The notes under the pieces were generated by a model. That model was not told where the DNA came from. It ran no database searches and saw only the letters and a list, made by a program, of their open reading frames with translations. Positions 8,456 to 17,096 of a stretch of 64,000 nt of DNA are shown here, in pieces. The DNA is from CAYSPG01 sp964432885. GTDB taxonomy: Bacteria; Bacteroidota; Bacteroidia; AKYH767-A; OLB10. The stretch covers positions 1 to 64,000 of the forward strand of contig CAYSPG010000001.1 of NCBI GenBank assembly GCA_964432885.1, in the 5' to 3' direction. A program made the position numbers and the translations under genes. The stretch's first letter is position 1; each line of letters starts with the position of its first letter.

Positions 8456-9034
8456 ATGAACAAAAACACATTTTTAAAAATAGTAACACCTGTTGCTTTT
8501 AGTTTTATGGTTTATGCATGCAATGGTCAACCAATGCGGCTTGAGCAACCTCAAAAAATAAAGTGGCTTGGCTTTGAAGAAGCAGTAGCTAAAAGCGAAA
8601 AGGAACCCAAAAAAATGTTTGTTGATGTATATACCAACTGGTGCGGCTGGTGTAAAAAAATGGATGCCACCACATTTATGGATGATAAGGTTGCCGACTA
8701 CATGAACAAAAATTTTTATCCGGTTAAATTTAATGCCGAATCAAAGGATACAATTCACTTTAAAGGAACCAACTTTGTTTTTAAGCCCGAATTTAAAAGT
8801 AACGAACTTGCCATTTCGCTGTTAAATAAGCAAATGAGTTATCCAACGTATGTTTTTCTTGACGAGCAGTTTAATCTGCTGGCACCAGTGCAGGGCTTTA
8901 TGCCACCAGAAGGTATTATTCCTGTGTTAACTTACTTTGGCGAAAATATTTATAAAACAAAAACATGGCAAGAATACCAGCCACAACCTGCAGCAGCACC
9001 AGCAGCAACGCCACCGCCTGGTGAAACAAAATAA
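8456..9034 (+). CDS. Thioredoxin-fold lipoprotein (WCGWC)
   Basis: The 192-residue protein is a predicted lipoprotein with a DUF255/thioredoxin-like domain. The lipobox ends at Cys22 (MVYAC). The active-site motif is WCGWC with Cys63 and Cys66, and the usual cis-proline region is seen in MSYPTYVFLD. The C-terminus is rich in Ala and Pro. It probably acts as a periplasmic thiol-disulfide oxidoreductase; the partner is unknown. The frame is open to an ATG at 8369 that overlaps the OPT stop (TAATG), which would suit translational coupling. The ATG at 8456 is preferred because it places the signal peptide at the N-terminus. A strong bidirectional terminator follows. Confidence 0.82.
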   Translation: MNKNTFLKIVTPVAFSFMVYACNGQPMRLEQPQKIKWLGFEEAVAKSEKEPKKMFVDVYTNWCGWCKKMDATTFMDDKVADYMNKNFYPVKFNAESKDTIHFKGTNFVFKPEFKSNELAISLLNKQMSYPTYVFLDEQFNLLAPVQGFMPPEGIIPVLTYFGENIYKTKTWQEYQPQPAAAPAATPPPGETK

Positions 9035-9046
9035 AATTCAGCATCT

Positions 9047-9090
9047 AAAAAAAATCCCCATACCTTTATTTAAAGTATGGTTTTTTTTTT
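9047..9090. terminator. Bidirectional intrinsic terminator
   Basis: The stem CCATA-(C)-CTTT (9058-9067), loop ATTT and AAAGTATGG (9072-9080) are followed by ten T on the plus strand and preceded by eight A. The A run becomes a T run on the minus strand. It sits between the convergent thioredoxin gene and the LamG gene and can serve both. Confidence 0.8.
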
Positions 9091-9099
9091 GAATGAGTT

Positions 9100-10488
9100 T
9101 TAAAGTTTATATACAGGAATTTTAACAGTTGCCCTTTCGGTTATAACTTCAAGGAAATAAACCCCGATAGCCAAATCTGCAATTGAAATATTGGCCTTGT
9201 CAATAGACGTGAAATGGTATGACGAAATTCTCTTTCCACTTACATCATACATTTTTGCGGTAACTGCTTTTTGCACATCGGTAAAGTTTAAATACAAATT
9301 GCTGCTTGCAGGATTAGGAAATACCGAAACTAAACTCTGTGCATTGTTTTCGATTAAGCCCGATACAATAAAAAAGTGGCAACCCGAAGTGTCGGTACAG
9401 CCGTTTTGTGTAATTATTACAGCATAGTTGCTTGTAAATGTAGGTGTGTAAAGCTGTGATGTGGCACCGGTAATAATTGTGCCGGTGCTGCAATTATACC
9501 ATTGATAAGAAACTCCGGTTGCATGTGCTGCCAGCGATGATGTGTTTTGTAGCACAAGCGTATCAAGTGCAGGTTTTACTGTGAGCATAAGTTGCACCGT
9601 AGAGTCGCAGCCGCTGGATAATGGAAAATGCGCGTAATAAACACCACTGCTTGTGTACGTTTGTCCGTTAAATGTGTAGCTGTCGCCATTACAAATGGTA
9701 TCGGTATAGGTAACAATATTGTTTACACCACCCACCCAGTTGCTGGTGTTTCCGGTAAGTGCAAAATTGTTAAGCGCACCGTTGCTTGTTCCGGTTTCGT
9801 CAATCAAAGTATTTAGTCCGGCATTGTTTCCTGATGGAATACCCTGGTTAAAACGATAATAAAGTTTTAAAGCTGCATCCGATGTGTCTGCACCATTATT
9901 ATACATGCAACCAATTTCTGAAGGGGTAAGTGTGCGGTTCCACAGTGCCACTTCATCAGCTTTGCCATTAAAGTAATAGTTGGTGGTTTGGTACATCATT
10001 CCACCAATGTAAAACATTTCGTTGGCATTGGTTATTGTTCCGGTGGCGGCAACCGAGTCAACGGCTTGTGCATTATGATACAATCGTAGCCACGCACCGT
10101 CATAAGTTAATGCATAATGTTGCCATGTATTTAATTGCAAACCTTGTGATACAATATTGTGTACTGTGCCGGCACTGTTTATAAAACGGGCTTCAACACT
10201 GGTGGCAGTGTATTGCAAAATGTAAAAATCGGCATCCAGATTATTACGTATGCCGCCAAAGCCATCAAAATCGGGAAATACCGGAGCAGCATTGCGTGGG
10301 TACACCCACATGGCTAGCGAAATGTTTGATGAGCCGGCAATAAGCGATGAGCCCTGTGGTGAGGTTACAAAGTCGTTGCTGCCATCAAAGTCGAGCGCAT
10401 TGGAGCCTTGTGCATTTAAGCGGTTTGTTGCCGAAATTAAAAACAGCACAGCAAATGCAATAAATAAATTTTTGTAATTGTTTTTCAT
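9100..10488 (-). CDS. LamG-domain secreted protein with T9SS sorting domain
   Basis: A 462-residue secreted protein. Residues 1-26 are a signal peptide. Residues about 30-215 match a concanavalin A-like/LamG domain: 'ALDFDGSNDFV' start, 'LAMWVYPRN', 'WQHYALTYDG', 'FNGKADEVALWNRTLTPSEI'. A region at about 260-370 has the Cys-x-Gly-Asp-Ser pattern ('DTICNGDSYTFNGQTYTSSG') common in Bacteroidota adhesin-like proteins. The last about 80 residues form the T9SS type A sorting domain (VFPNPASSN, 'MYDVSGKRI', 'LAIGVYFLEV'). It is probably a surface or secreted glycan- or protein-binding protein. It is monocistronic, with a -7-like box TATTTTTG on the minus strand at 10526-10533, 38 bases before the start. 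The specific ligand is unknown. Confidence 0.86.
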   Translation of the reverse strand: MKNNYKNLFIAFAVLFLISATNRLNAQGSNALDFDGSNDFVTSPQGSSLIAGSSNISLAMWVYPRNAAPVFPDFDGFGGIRNNLDADFYILQYTATSVEARFINSAGTVHNIVSQGLQLNTWQHYALTYDGAWLRLYHNAQAVDSVAATGTITNANEMFYIGGMMYQTTNYYFNGKADEVALWNRTLTPSEIGCMYNNGADTSDAALKLYYRFNQGIPSGNNAGLNTLIDETGTSNGALNNFALTGNTSNWVGGVNNIVTYTDTICNGDSYTFNGQTYTSSGVYYAHFPLSSGCDSTVQLMLTVKPALDTLVLQNTSSLAAHATGVSYQWYNCSTGTIITGATSQLYTPTFTSNYAVIITQNGCTDTSGCHFFIVSGLIENNAQSLVSVFPNPASSNLYLNFTDVQKAVTAKMYDVSGKRISSYHFTSIDKANISIADLAIGVYFLEVITERATVKIPVYKL

Positions 10489-10525
10489 GATATAGAGTGT
10501 TTTTAAATTGTTTTTTTTAAAGCTT

Positions 10526-10533
10526 CAAAAATA
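10526..10533 (-). promoter_or_regulatory. Candidate -7 box for the LamG gene
   Basis: The minus strand reads TATTTTTG, matching TAnnTTTG, 38 bases upstream of the start at 10488. No convincing TTTG -33 element lies at the expected spacing, so this is a weaker call than the nrnA and M32 promoters. Confidence 0.35.
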
Positions 10534-10672
10534 AATATTCTTTGGTATGGGTTACACCATTGGATATGTACCTAATCTTAGTTATTCAATAATAAAATTA
10601 CAAACCGATGTTTTATTATATATACATTTTTTCAATTTACGTTAGCACAATAAATTCAGTACATTTACCCAG

Positions 10673-11353
10673 ATGAAAAGATTTGTTTTGCTTTTTTCTT
10701 CCTTTTTGCTTGTGCATTTGGTTTGCTTTTCGCAAGAGGAGCCCAAAAATATTTTTGTTGGCGGGGCATCTTATTACGCTAAAAAGTTTCAGGGGCGCAA
10801 AACATCCAACGGTGAAATTTTTTCGAATTTTGAGATGACCTGTGCTCACCGCAAACTTCCATTTAATACCATGTTAAAAGTTACCAATCAAAAAACGGGC
10901 ATAAGCACCATTGTGCGTGTAAACGACAGAGGCCCGTATAAAAAAAATCGGATTATTGATTTGAGTGAACAGGCAGCACGCATAGTTGGCAGCTACATGC
11001 ATGGGGTAACCCGTGTTAAAATTGAAAAATTAGATCCGGCCATTATTCCATTTAACATTGACAGTATTGGTGTAAATGTAATTTTTGACCGCGAAGGAAA
11101 TGTTGTAAACCGAACTTCATATTGTTTAAGTATTATGCATACGCAAGATTTTCAACATGCGTATATGCTTGCTGCATTAATGAGCGAGCAGGAATACATA
11201 CAACCCATTTATCTTGAAAAAAAGCAAACAAAAAAAGGCAATCATTACCACTTGCTTATTGCCAACATCGAAACCAAACAGGAAGCCTTTAAGCTTAAAG
11301 ATTTTTGGGAACGAAAAGGTTTTATGAATGTAAGTGTGTTTGAGAAGTTTTAG
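10673..11353 (+). CDS. rlpA: RlpA-like lytic transglycosylase with SPOR-like C-terminus
   Basis: A 226-residue exported protein; residues 1-20 are a signal peptide without a lipobox cysteine. Residues about 28-115 form a double-psi beta-barrel RlpA domain. It has the family pattern GGASYYAKKFQGRKTSNGE, the conserved His59 in TCAHRKLPF, and Asp85 in NDRGPY, which corresponds to the catalytic acid of the RlpA fold. Residues about 145-226 look like a divergent SPOR peptidoglycan-binding domain. RlpA proteins cleave or bind denuded glycan strands at the septum. The gene is alone, flanked on the left by a promoter-sized gap and on the right by a MITE. Activity is inferred from the family. Confidence 0.88.
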   Translation: MKRFVLLFSSFLLVHLVCFSQEEPKNIFVGGASYYAKKFQGRKTSNGEIFSNFEMTCAHRKLPFNTMLKVTNQKTGISTIVRVNDRGPYKKNRIIDLSEQAARIVGSYMHGVTRVKIEKLDPAIIPFNIDSIGVNVIFDREGNVVNRTSYCLSIMHTQDFQHAYMLAALMSEQEYIQPIYLEKKQTKKGNHYHLLIANIETKQEAFKLKDFWERKGFMNVSVFEKF

Positions 11354-11365
11354 GCTTTGGTTTTA

Positions 11366-11585
11366 GAGCCTGTTCAAATTTTTATCAAAAAAATTATATA
11401 TTGCCCCGATGGGGCTTTTGCTGATGATAGTTTATTACTATTACCAACATTACGCTCCTCTGGAGCTTTTTGTTGTAATGCATAGCTCCATAGGAGCGTA
11501 ATGTTGGTAAAAAATATAAAACAGGTTTTCAAAAGCCCCATCGGGGCGATATATAAAAATAAGTAAGTGAAATTTAAACAGGCTC
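11366..11585. mobile_element. IS5-like MITE with nested palindromes
   Basis: This 220-base non-coding element has 16-base terminal inverted repeats, GAGCCTGTTCAAATTT at 11366-11381 and its partner at 11570-11585, with one mismatch. It is flanked on both sides by TTA. Inside are two further perfect inverted repeats: GCCCCGATGGGGCTTTTG (11403-11420) against 11530-11547, and TACCAACATTACGCTCCT (11442-11459) against 11492-11509. Terminal GAGCCTG and a TNA duplication resemble the IS1031/IS427 groups of the IS5 family. It has no transposase. It ends five bases from the stop codon of the next gene and may double as a terminator. Confidence 0.65.
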
Positions 11586-11590
11586 TTAAT

Positions 11591-13195
11591 TTATAGCACA
11601 ACAAATTTTTTGCAACCACCTCCTTTACCATCAATTTCTGTTTCAATAAAATAAATTCCTTTGGACAGCCGGCTTACATCAATTTTAAGTTCGGAATTTG
11701 TAATGAGCGAAAAGTTTTCGTCTATTGTTTTTCCTAACATGTTACACAATCGGTAACGAACAGAATAATTACTGTCTGAAAACTTTATTTTAATAAATGA
11801 TGATGCAGGGTTAGGAAACAACTCAAAACTATTTTCGCCTGAAACAGAATTCACATCTAAGCCGGCACAGTAATTTGAAACTGTATTGCTGTCGGTATAT
11901 ACCATCAAAAAGTTGCGGGTATGATAAACAGTATTTGTAAGTGCGAATGTGCCCGTGTAAGTTGCAGTAAGCGTGTATGAACTATCTATAAACGTATAAG
12001 GAATAAAACAAGGAAGTGAAAATGTACTATCACATTTAACAGTAATAGGAAAACGGCTAAATGTGGTGTCATTGGTTGAGTTGCCGGTAAAAATGTAACC
12101 ACCATCGGCACATTTTTTCATGTTGTAAAAACATGATTGGTGCACAGGCCCCGCTTTGGCTATAATTGAGTTACCGGCATTGTCAGTAAATAAAAGCGTT
12201 GCATATTCATATCCAACCAATGTTGAACCATGAGTTCCGCCAACAATAAAATTACCGGCAGCATCCTGCAAAATAGCAGCCGGAAAATCCTGTTTTGGGC
12301 TTATGTATTTTTTAATCCATTGAAGCGTTCCGATAGAATCATATTTTGCAATTGCAATATCACGCGAATCACCCACAACGTTTCCACCACTTAGTTCACC
12401 GGCTATACCTGCCACTGCATAGCCACCATCATTTGTTTTGCAAATAGTGGTTGCACGTGCTGCTTTGGTTGTTGGAAAGTCAGGAACTGTTTTCCATAAT
12501 TGGTTTCCGCCCGAATCAAATTTTATAATCATTAATTTGTTTCCTCCAATTGCAAATCCGCCATTGGCTGTTGCTGCCATATTTTTGCACCCATAGGTTT
12601 CCTGTGAAGCCATAAATCGTTTTTGCCAAAGTATATTTCCTGCGGGTGATAGCTTAGCATAAAAATCAGCATTAGGCAGAGGTACTCTTGTGCTTCCTGA
12701 AATAACAAAGTTTCCATCGGTGGTTTCTATTATACCAACTGCGCCTTCGTTATCGGTATGGCTTATCGAATCACCAATCATTTTGCTCCACATTACAGTT
12801 CCAGATGAATCAAGGCGGGTTACCATTATATCATAATCGGTTACAGAATCGGGAGACAAAACAAAACCGCAAATAATAATTCCACCATCACTTAATGCTA
12901 CCATGCCTTTTGCATGAAGTGTGTTATTGCCTACAGAAGTGTTATAGTAGTTGCGATTCCACTTTGCGTTTCCGGTATTTGAAAATTTTGCTATGTATAA
13001 CTGGCTTGTTCCTGTAAAAAAATCAGTGTATTGGCTGCCGTGTTCAAAAAAATCGCCATGCACATTTTGAACAATGCAACGACCCGTCATGCTTTGTGGT
13101 GTTGCAATTTTATGTTTTTTCTCAAAAATGGTTTGAGCAAAAGATGGATAGCCGCTTGCAAAAATCAGTAGTGCGATATAAATTTTAATCTTCAT
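11591..13195 (-). CDS. Secreted beta-propeller-like protein with T9SS sorting domain
   Basis: A 534-residue secreted protein with a signal peptide (residues 1-20). The body (about 30-400) contains at least six repeats of the type D-G-G-Y-x-V-A-G or G-N-F-x-I-x-G, each followed about 20 residues later by 'KYDSxGTLQW'-like strands. This is the pattern of delta-60/SBBP-like beta-propellers found in Bacteroidota cell-surface proteins. The C-terminal about 80 residues are a T9SS type A sorting domain (LFPNPASS, 'LCNMLGKTI', 'LSKGIYFIE'). The start lies 11 bases after the stop of the upstream carboxylase gene on the same strand, so the pair may share a transcript. Function is unknown; a surface or adhesive role is an inference. 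Confidence 0.8.
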   Translation of the reverse strand: MKIKIYIALLIFASGYPSFAQTIFEKKHKIATPQSMTGRCIVQNVHGDFFEHGSQYTDFFTGTSQLYIAKFSNTGNAKWNRNYYNTSVGNNTLHAKGMVALSDGGIIICGFVLSPDSVTDYDIMVTRLDSSGTVMWSKMIGDSISHTDNEGAVGIIETTDGNFVISGSTRVPLPNADFYAKLSPAGNILWQKRFMASQETYGCKNMAATANGGFAIGGNKLMIIKFDSGGNQLWKTVPDFPTTKAARATTICKTNDGGYAVAGIAGELSGGNVVGDSRDIAIAKYDSIGTLQWIKKYISPKQDFPAAILQDAAGNFIVGGTHGSTLVGYEYATLLFTDNAGNSIIAKAGPVHQSCFYNMKKCADGGYIFTGNSTNDTTFSRFPITVKCDSTFSLPCFIPYTFIDSSYTLTATYTGTFALTNTVYHTRNFLMVYTDSNTVSNYCAGLDVNSVSGENSFELFPNPASSFIKIKFSDSNYSVRYRLCNMLGKTIDENFSLITNSELKIDVSRLSKGIYFIETEIDGKGGGCKKFVVL

Positions 13196-13206
13196 ACTTT
13201 ACTTTA

Positions 13207-14847
13207 TCACGTTTGAATTACTCCAACATTATACTGTTTTGTCGCAGGCGCATTGTTTGCCATTTCAATTCCCATCGAAATTATTTTGCGGGTATCAACA
13301 GGATCAATAACGGCATCAAGCCACAGGCGCGAGGCGGCATAGTAAGGCGAAATTTGCGAGTTGTATTTATCTGTTATGGTTTTTAAAAGCGCTGATTCTT
13401 CTTCTTTCGTTATTTCTTTTCCTTTTGCTTTTAATGTGCTTACCTGTATTTGCAATAATGTTTTGGCTGCCGATGCCCCGCCCATTACTGCAATTTGTGC
13501 TGTTGGCCATCCTACTATTAATCGCGGGTCGTACGCTTTGCCGCACATGGCATAATTGCCTGCGCCATACGAGTTGCCAATTACAACCGTAAACTTAGGC
13601 ACTACTGAGTTGGCCATTGCGCTTACCAGTTTGGCTCCGTCTTTAATTATGCCACCGTGCTCGCTGCGGCTGCCCACCATAAAGCCGGTTACATCCTGTA
13701 AAAACACCAATGGAGTTTTACGTTGATTGCAGTTCATTATAAAGCGCGCTGCTTTATCGGCACTGTCGCTGTAAATTACACCGCCCATTTGCATTTCGCC
13801 TTTTTTACTTTTTACCACTTTGCGTTGATTGGCAACTATGCCCACCGCCCAGCCATCAATGCGCGCAGTGCCGCACACAATGCTTTGTCCGTATTTTTCT
13901 TTGTACTCATCAAACTCGCTGTTATCGGTTAGGCGGTAAATTATTTCGTGCATATCGTACTGCTTGGTTCCGTCAACAGGTATTATGCCGTATATTTCTT
14001 TTTCTTTTTTTGCAGGAGCTGCCGGTTGAGCTCTGTTAAAGCCGGCTTTATCGGTATCGCCAAGTTTTGCAACAAGCCGTTTAATATAGTCGAGGCATGA
14101 TGCATCATCGGCAAATTTATTATCGGTAACTCCTGAAATTTCGCAGTGGGTGGTGGCACCTCCCAATGTTTCGTTATCTATATCTTCACCTATTGCAGAT
14201 TTTACCAGGTAACTTCCGGCCAAAAACACCGAGCCTGTTTTGTCAACAATCATTGCCTCGTCACTCATAATGGGCAGGTAAGCACCACCCGCCACGCAGC
14301 TTCCCATAATGGCAGCAATCTGTATTATCCCCATCGAGCTCATTACAGCATTGTTGCGAAAAATGCGACCGAAGTGTTCTTTGTCAGGAAATATTTCGTC
14401 CTGCATGGGTAAAAAAACTCCGGCACTGTCAACCAAATAGATTATAGGAAGTTTATTTTCGATAGAAATTTCCTGCGCACGTAAATTCTTTTTTGCTGTC
14501 ATCGGAAACCAGGCTCCTGCTTTTACAGTGGCATCGTTGGCAACAACTATGCATTGCCGGCCGCTTACATAACCAATAACCACCACCACACCTGCTGATG
14601 GGCAACCACCCACATCGGCATACATGCCATCGGCAGCAAAGGCTCCCACTTCAAATTGCGGTGCATCTTTATCAAGCAAATAGGCTACCCGCTCGCGTGC
14701 AAGCATTTTGTTTTTTTCTTTTTGCTTAGCCGCGCTTTTTTTACCACCGCCTTCGTATATTTTTTCAAGCTTATTGTTTAGTTGAACAATAAGCGAACGG
14801 TAATTATCTTCGTTTTTATTAAACTCAATATTTTGTTTTTCTGACAT
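13207..14847 (-). CDS. Acyl-CoA carboxylase beta subunit (methylcrotonyl-CoA type)
   Basis: This is the carboxyltransferase subunit that moves CO2 from carboxybiotin to an acyl-CoA. The 546 residues show both crotonase-like halves: the N-terminal acyl-CoA site with 'GSCVAGGAYLPIMSDEAMIV' (about 200-220) and the C-terminal half with 'PLVFLQDVTGFMVG' and 'GNSYGAGNYAMCG' (about 380-440). The late 'ASRLWLDAVIDPVDTRK' segment is closer to methylcrotonyl-CoA carboxylase beta than to propionyl-CoA carboxylase, suggesting a role in leucine catabolism. The biotin-carrying alpha subunit is not in the window. It faces the M32 gene across a 115-base divergent region. The exact acyl-CoA substrate is inferred, not proven. 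Confidence 0.88.
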   Translation of the reverse strand: MSEKQNIEFNKNEDNYRSLIVQLNNKLEKIYEGGGKKSAAKQKEKNKMLARERVAYLLDKDAPQFEVGAFAADGMYADVGGCPSAGVVVVIGYVSGRQCIVVANDATVKAGAWFPMTAKKNLRAQEISIENKLPIIYLVDSAGVFLPMQDEIFPDKEHFGRIFRNNAVMSSMGIIQIAAIMGSCVAGGAYLPIMSDEAMIVDKTGSVFLAGSYLVKSAIGEDIDNETLGGATTHCEISGVTDNKFADDASCLDYIKRLVAKLGDTDKAGFNRAQPAAPAKKEKEIYGIIPVDGTKQYDMHEIIYRLTDNSEFDEYKEKYGQSIVCGTARIDGWAVGIVANQRKVVKSKKGEMQMGGVIYSDSADKAARFIMNCNQRKTPLVFLQDVTGFMVGSRSEHGGIIKDGAKLVSAMANSVVPKFTVVIGNSYGAGNYAMCGKAYDPRLIVGWPTAQIAVMGGASAAKTLLQIQVSTLKAKGKEITKEEESALLKTITDKYNSQISPYYAASRLWLDAVIDPVDTRKIISMGIEMANNAPATKQYNVGVIQT

Positions 14848-14910
14848 AGGCAGCGAAGATAAATAGTTTAAAGTTTACGGGCTGATTGTTTATGGTTTTA
14901 TAATTCAAAA

Positions 14911-14943
14911 TTTGAGTGTGTTTATTTTTTTATCATAGGTTTG
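14911..14943 (+). promoter_or_regulatory. Predicted Bacteroidota promoter for the M32 carboxypeptidase
   Basis: TTTG at 14911-14914 and TAGGTTTG at 14936-14943 are separated by 21 bases, a full match to the sigma-ABfr TTTG/TAnnTTTG consensus. It would start transcription about 13 bases before the ATG at 14963. This is the best promoter match I found in the window. Confidence 0.7.
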
Positions 14944-14962
14944 CAGGCTGTTATTTACTACT

Positions 14963-16453
14963 ATGAATGTAAAATATAACGAGTACAAAGCGTTGTTGCA
15001 AAAGATAGCCGATGTAAATTACAGTTCGGCTGTGTTGCAGTGGGACCAGGAGGTGTATATGCCACCCAATGGCGCAACGTATCGCGCACAGCAACTGGCA
15101 ACACTTGCCGGTATTGCACATGAACTTGCTACGGATAAGAAATTAGAAAACCTGCTGTTGGAACTTCAGAAAGACACTTCGCTTGAATTTAAAGAAAAAG
15201 CCAATGTGCTTGAGTCGTTGCGTATTTTTTATCTTAACAAAAAGTACACTACTGATTTTGTTATTGAACTTAATAAAACCATTTCGCAAAGTTTTGTGGC
15301 CTGGCAGCAAGCCAAAGCGCAAAACAATTTTCAAATTTTTAAGCCTCATTTAAAGGCTCTTATTGATTTAAAGAAAAAAGAGTGCGAATTGCTAGGGTAT
15401 GATGAGCATCCGTATGATGCTCTTTTAAATTTGTATGAGCCAGGTTTAAAAACATCGTTTGTTACCAACCTGTTTTTGGATGTTAAAGAAAGGCTTGTTC
15501 CTTTTGTTCAATCAATTATTGAAAAGCAAAGACCCGACACTTCTTTTTTGCATTTGCATTATGATAAACAAAGGCAATGGGACTTTGGTATTGAAATTTT
15601 AAAGCAGATAAATTACGATTTTGAAGCGGGCAGGCAGGATATTTCAACACATCCGTTTACTACCAATTTTTCGGCACAGGATGTGCGGGTAACTACGCGC
15701 ATTAACGAAACCGACTTGTTTGAAATGATTGGCAGTTGCATACACGAAGGTGGCCATGCCTTGTATGAGCAAGGGCTTAATGCCACTGAGTATGGTTTGC
15801 CATCGGGTGAGTATTTAAGTTTATCAATACATGAGTCGCAATCGCGGTTGTTGGAAAATTGTGTTGGGCGCTCACTGGCATTTTGGAAACATAATTATCC
15901 TCGCTTGCAAAATGTTTTTAATGAACAGCTTGGCAGCGTAAGTTTAGAAAAATTTTATCATGGCATAAATGCTGTGCAGCCATCACTTATTCGCACCAAT
16001 GCCGATGAACTTACATATCACTTTCATGTTATGATACGGTTTGAGATGGAAAAAGAAATTATTGAGGGTACGCTTGGCGTTGATGATTTGCCTGAGGCAT
16101 GGAACAGCAAATACAAAGCATATTTAGGCATTGATGTGCCAGATGATGCGCAGGGCATTTTGCAGGATGTGCACTGGAGCCATGGCAGCTTTGGGTATTT
16201 TCCTACCTATTCGCTGGGTAGTTTTTATGCCGCGCAGTTTTATAGCCGCGCAAAAAAAGAAGTGAGCAATCTTGAATTGGAAATTGAAAATGGCAACACG
16301 CTTCCGCTGTTAAAATGGCTGCGAGAAAAAATACATAGGCATGGCCGCACCATTTTTTCGGACGAATTGTGCAAGAATGTTACGGGCGAGGTTTTAAATT
16401 TCAACTACTTTTACGATTCCGCGGTTAAAAAATACACAGAACTGTATCCTTGA
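14963..16453 (+). CDS. M32 family metallocarboxypeptidase
   Basis: A 496-residue cytosolic zinc carboxypeptidase of the Thermus aquaticus (TaqCP) family, which removes C-terminal residues from peptides. The family landmarks are present: the N-terminal 'SAVLQWDQEVYMPP' segment, the 'TTRINETDL' region (DxRxT-like), the metal-binding HEGGH at about residues 259-263 with 'ALYEQGL' after it, the downstream metal-ligand Glu in 'SIHESQSRL' and the 'IRTNADELTYHFHV' motif. There is no signal peptide. It has its own -33/-7 promoter and a short leader. A 38-base fragment of its 3' coding region is repeated just after its stop codon (16475-16512). Confidence 0.93.
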   Translation: MNVKYNEYKALLQKIADVNYSSAVLQWDQEVYMPPNGATYRAQQLATLAGIAHELATDKKLENLLLELQKDTSLEFKEKANVLESLRIFYLNKKYTTDFVIELNKTISQSFVAWQQAKAQNNFQIFKPHLKALIDLKKKECELLGYDEHPYDALLNLYEPGLKTSFVTNLFLDVKERLVPFVQSIIEKQRPDTSFLHLHYDKQRQWDFGIEILKQINYDFEAGRQDISTHPFTTNFSAQDVRVTTRINETDLFEMIGSCIHEGGHALYEQGLNATEYGLPSGEYLSLSIHESQSRLLENCVGRSLAFWKHNYPRLQNVFNEQLGSVSLEKFYHGINAVQPSLIRTNADELTYHFHVMIRFEMEKEIIEGTLGVDDLPEAWNSKYKAYLGIDVPDDAQGILQDVHWSHGSFGYFPTYSLGSFYAAQFYSRAKKEVSNLELEIENGNTLPLLKWLREKIHRHGRTIFSDELCKNVTGEVLNFNYFYDSAVKKYTELYP

Positions 16454-16474
16454 AAAAAAAATTTGTTTATGAAT

Positions 16475-16541
16475 CAGTTTTATAACCGCGCAAAAAAAGA
16501 AGTGAGGAATCTATTTTTTGATACCATCTAGATACCATCTA
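16475..16541. repeat. Duplicated M32 gene fragment followed by an 11-bp tandem repeat
   Basis: Bases 16475-16512 repeat 16235-16272 of the M32 coding sequence with two mismatches over 38 bases, exactly 240 bases apart, just 21 bases after the M32 stop. Immediately after, GATACCATCTA occurs twice in tandem at 16520-16541. The copy is not in an ORF. It looks like the remnant of a partial tandem duplication whose middle was lost. Confidence 0.7.
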
Positions 16542-16644
16542 TACAAATAGCGCAATGAATAATCTCAGTAATACGATTTAAGGTGACAAAAATAATGTGG
16601 AACTTCAACTTTTTTATCATCATTCTATTAAAATAAATACTACT

Positions 16645-17064
16645 ATGAATAAAATTCTATTGGCATTAACTGCCATCGCTGTTTTTGCCTGCTGTAAAAG
16701 TTCAAAGCCTGCCGCGCAGGCAACTGCCACTACCCCGGTAGCTGCCCCCGAACCCGAAGATAAACCCCTGCCTGACTCGGTGTACCGGGTTGTGATTTCT
16801 TTTATAAGCATTGGCGAAGGCATTGATGTAAGTGCCCTGCAGCAGTTGGAGGAAATTGCTGTAAACCATCAGCGTGATTTTGGAATGCCGCTGGCCAAAG
16901 AAGAATACCGGTGGGGCAGGGAAGGGGAGGTGGATGTTTGTTACAAGATGCGTGACTCATCGCGCAAAGCAAAGGATGCTTTTGTAAGGGAGGTGCGCAG
17001 TAAGTTTGCCGAAAATAAACTTGTGCAGGTTGAGGAAAACACGGTTTGCAGGCATAAGCGGTAA
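16645..17064 (+). CDS. Small lipoprotein of unknown function
   Basis: A 139-residue predicted lipoprotein. The ATG at 16645 starts a short signal peptide with a lipobox ending in Cys16 (AVFAC; Cys17 follows directly); the frame is open from 16597 but the added residues are not signal-like. A Pro/Ala-rich linker (about 22-45) leads to a small domain from about residue 47 ('YRVVISFISIGEGID') with strong sheet and helix character, ending in basic residues and one Cys near the end. I do not recognise the family. It is followed 32 bases later by the HEAT-repeat gene in the same direction, so the two may form an operon. Outer-membrane or periplasmic location is inferred. Confidence 0.7.
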   Translation: MNKILLALTAIAVFACCKSSKPAAQATATTPVAAPEPEDKPLPDSVYRVVISFISIGEGIDVSALQQLEEIAVNHQRDFGMPLAKEEYRWGREGEVDVCYKMRDSSRKAKDAFVREVRSKFAENKLVQVEENTVCRHKR

Positions 17065-17096
17065 TGAAAATTCACAAAGAATAGGCAACAAGAGAA

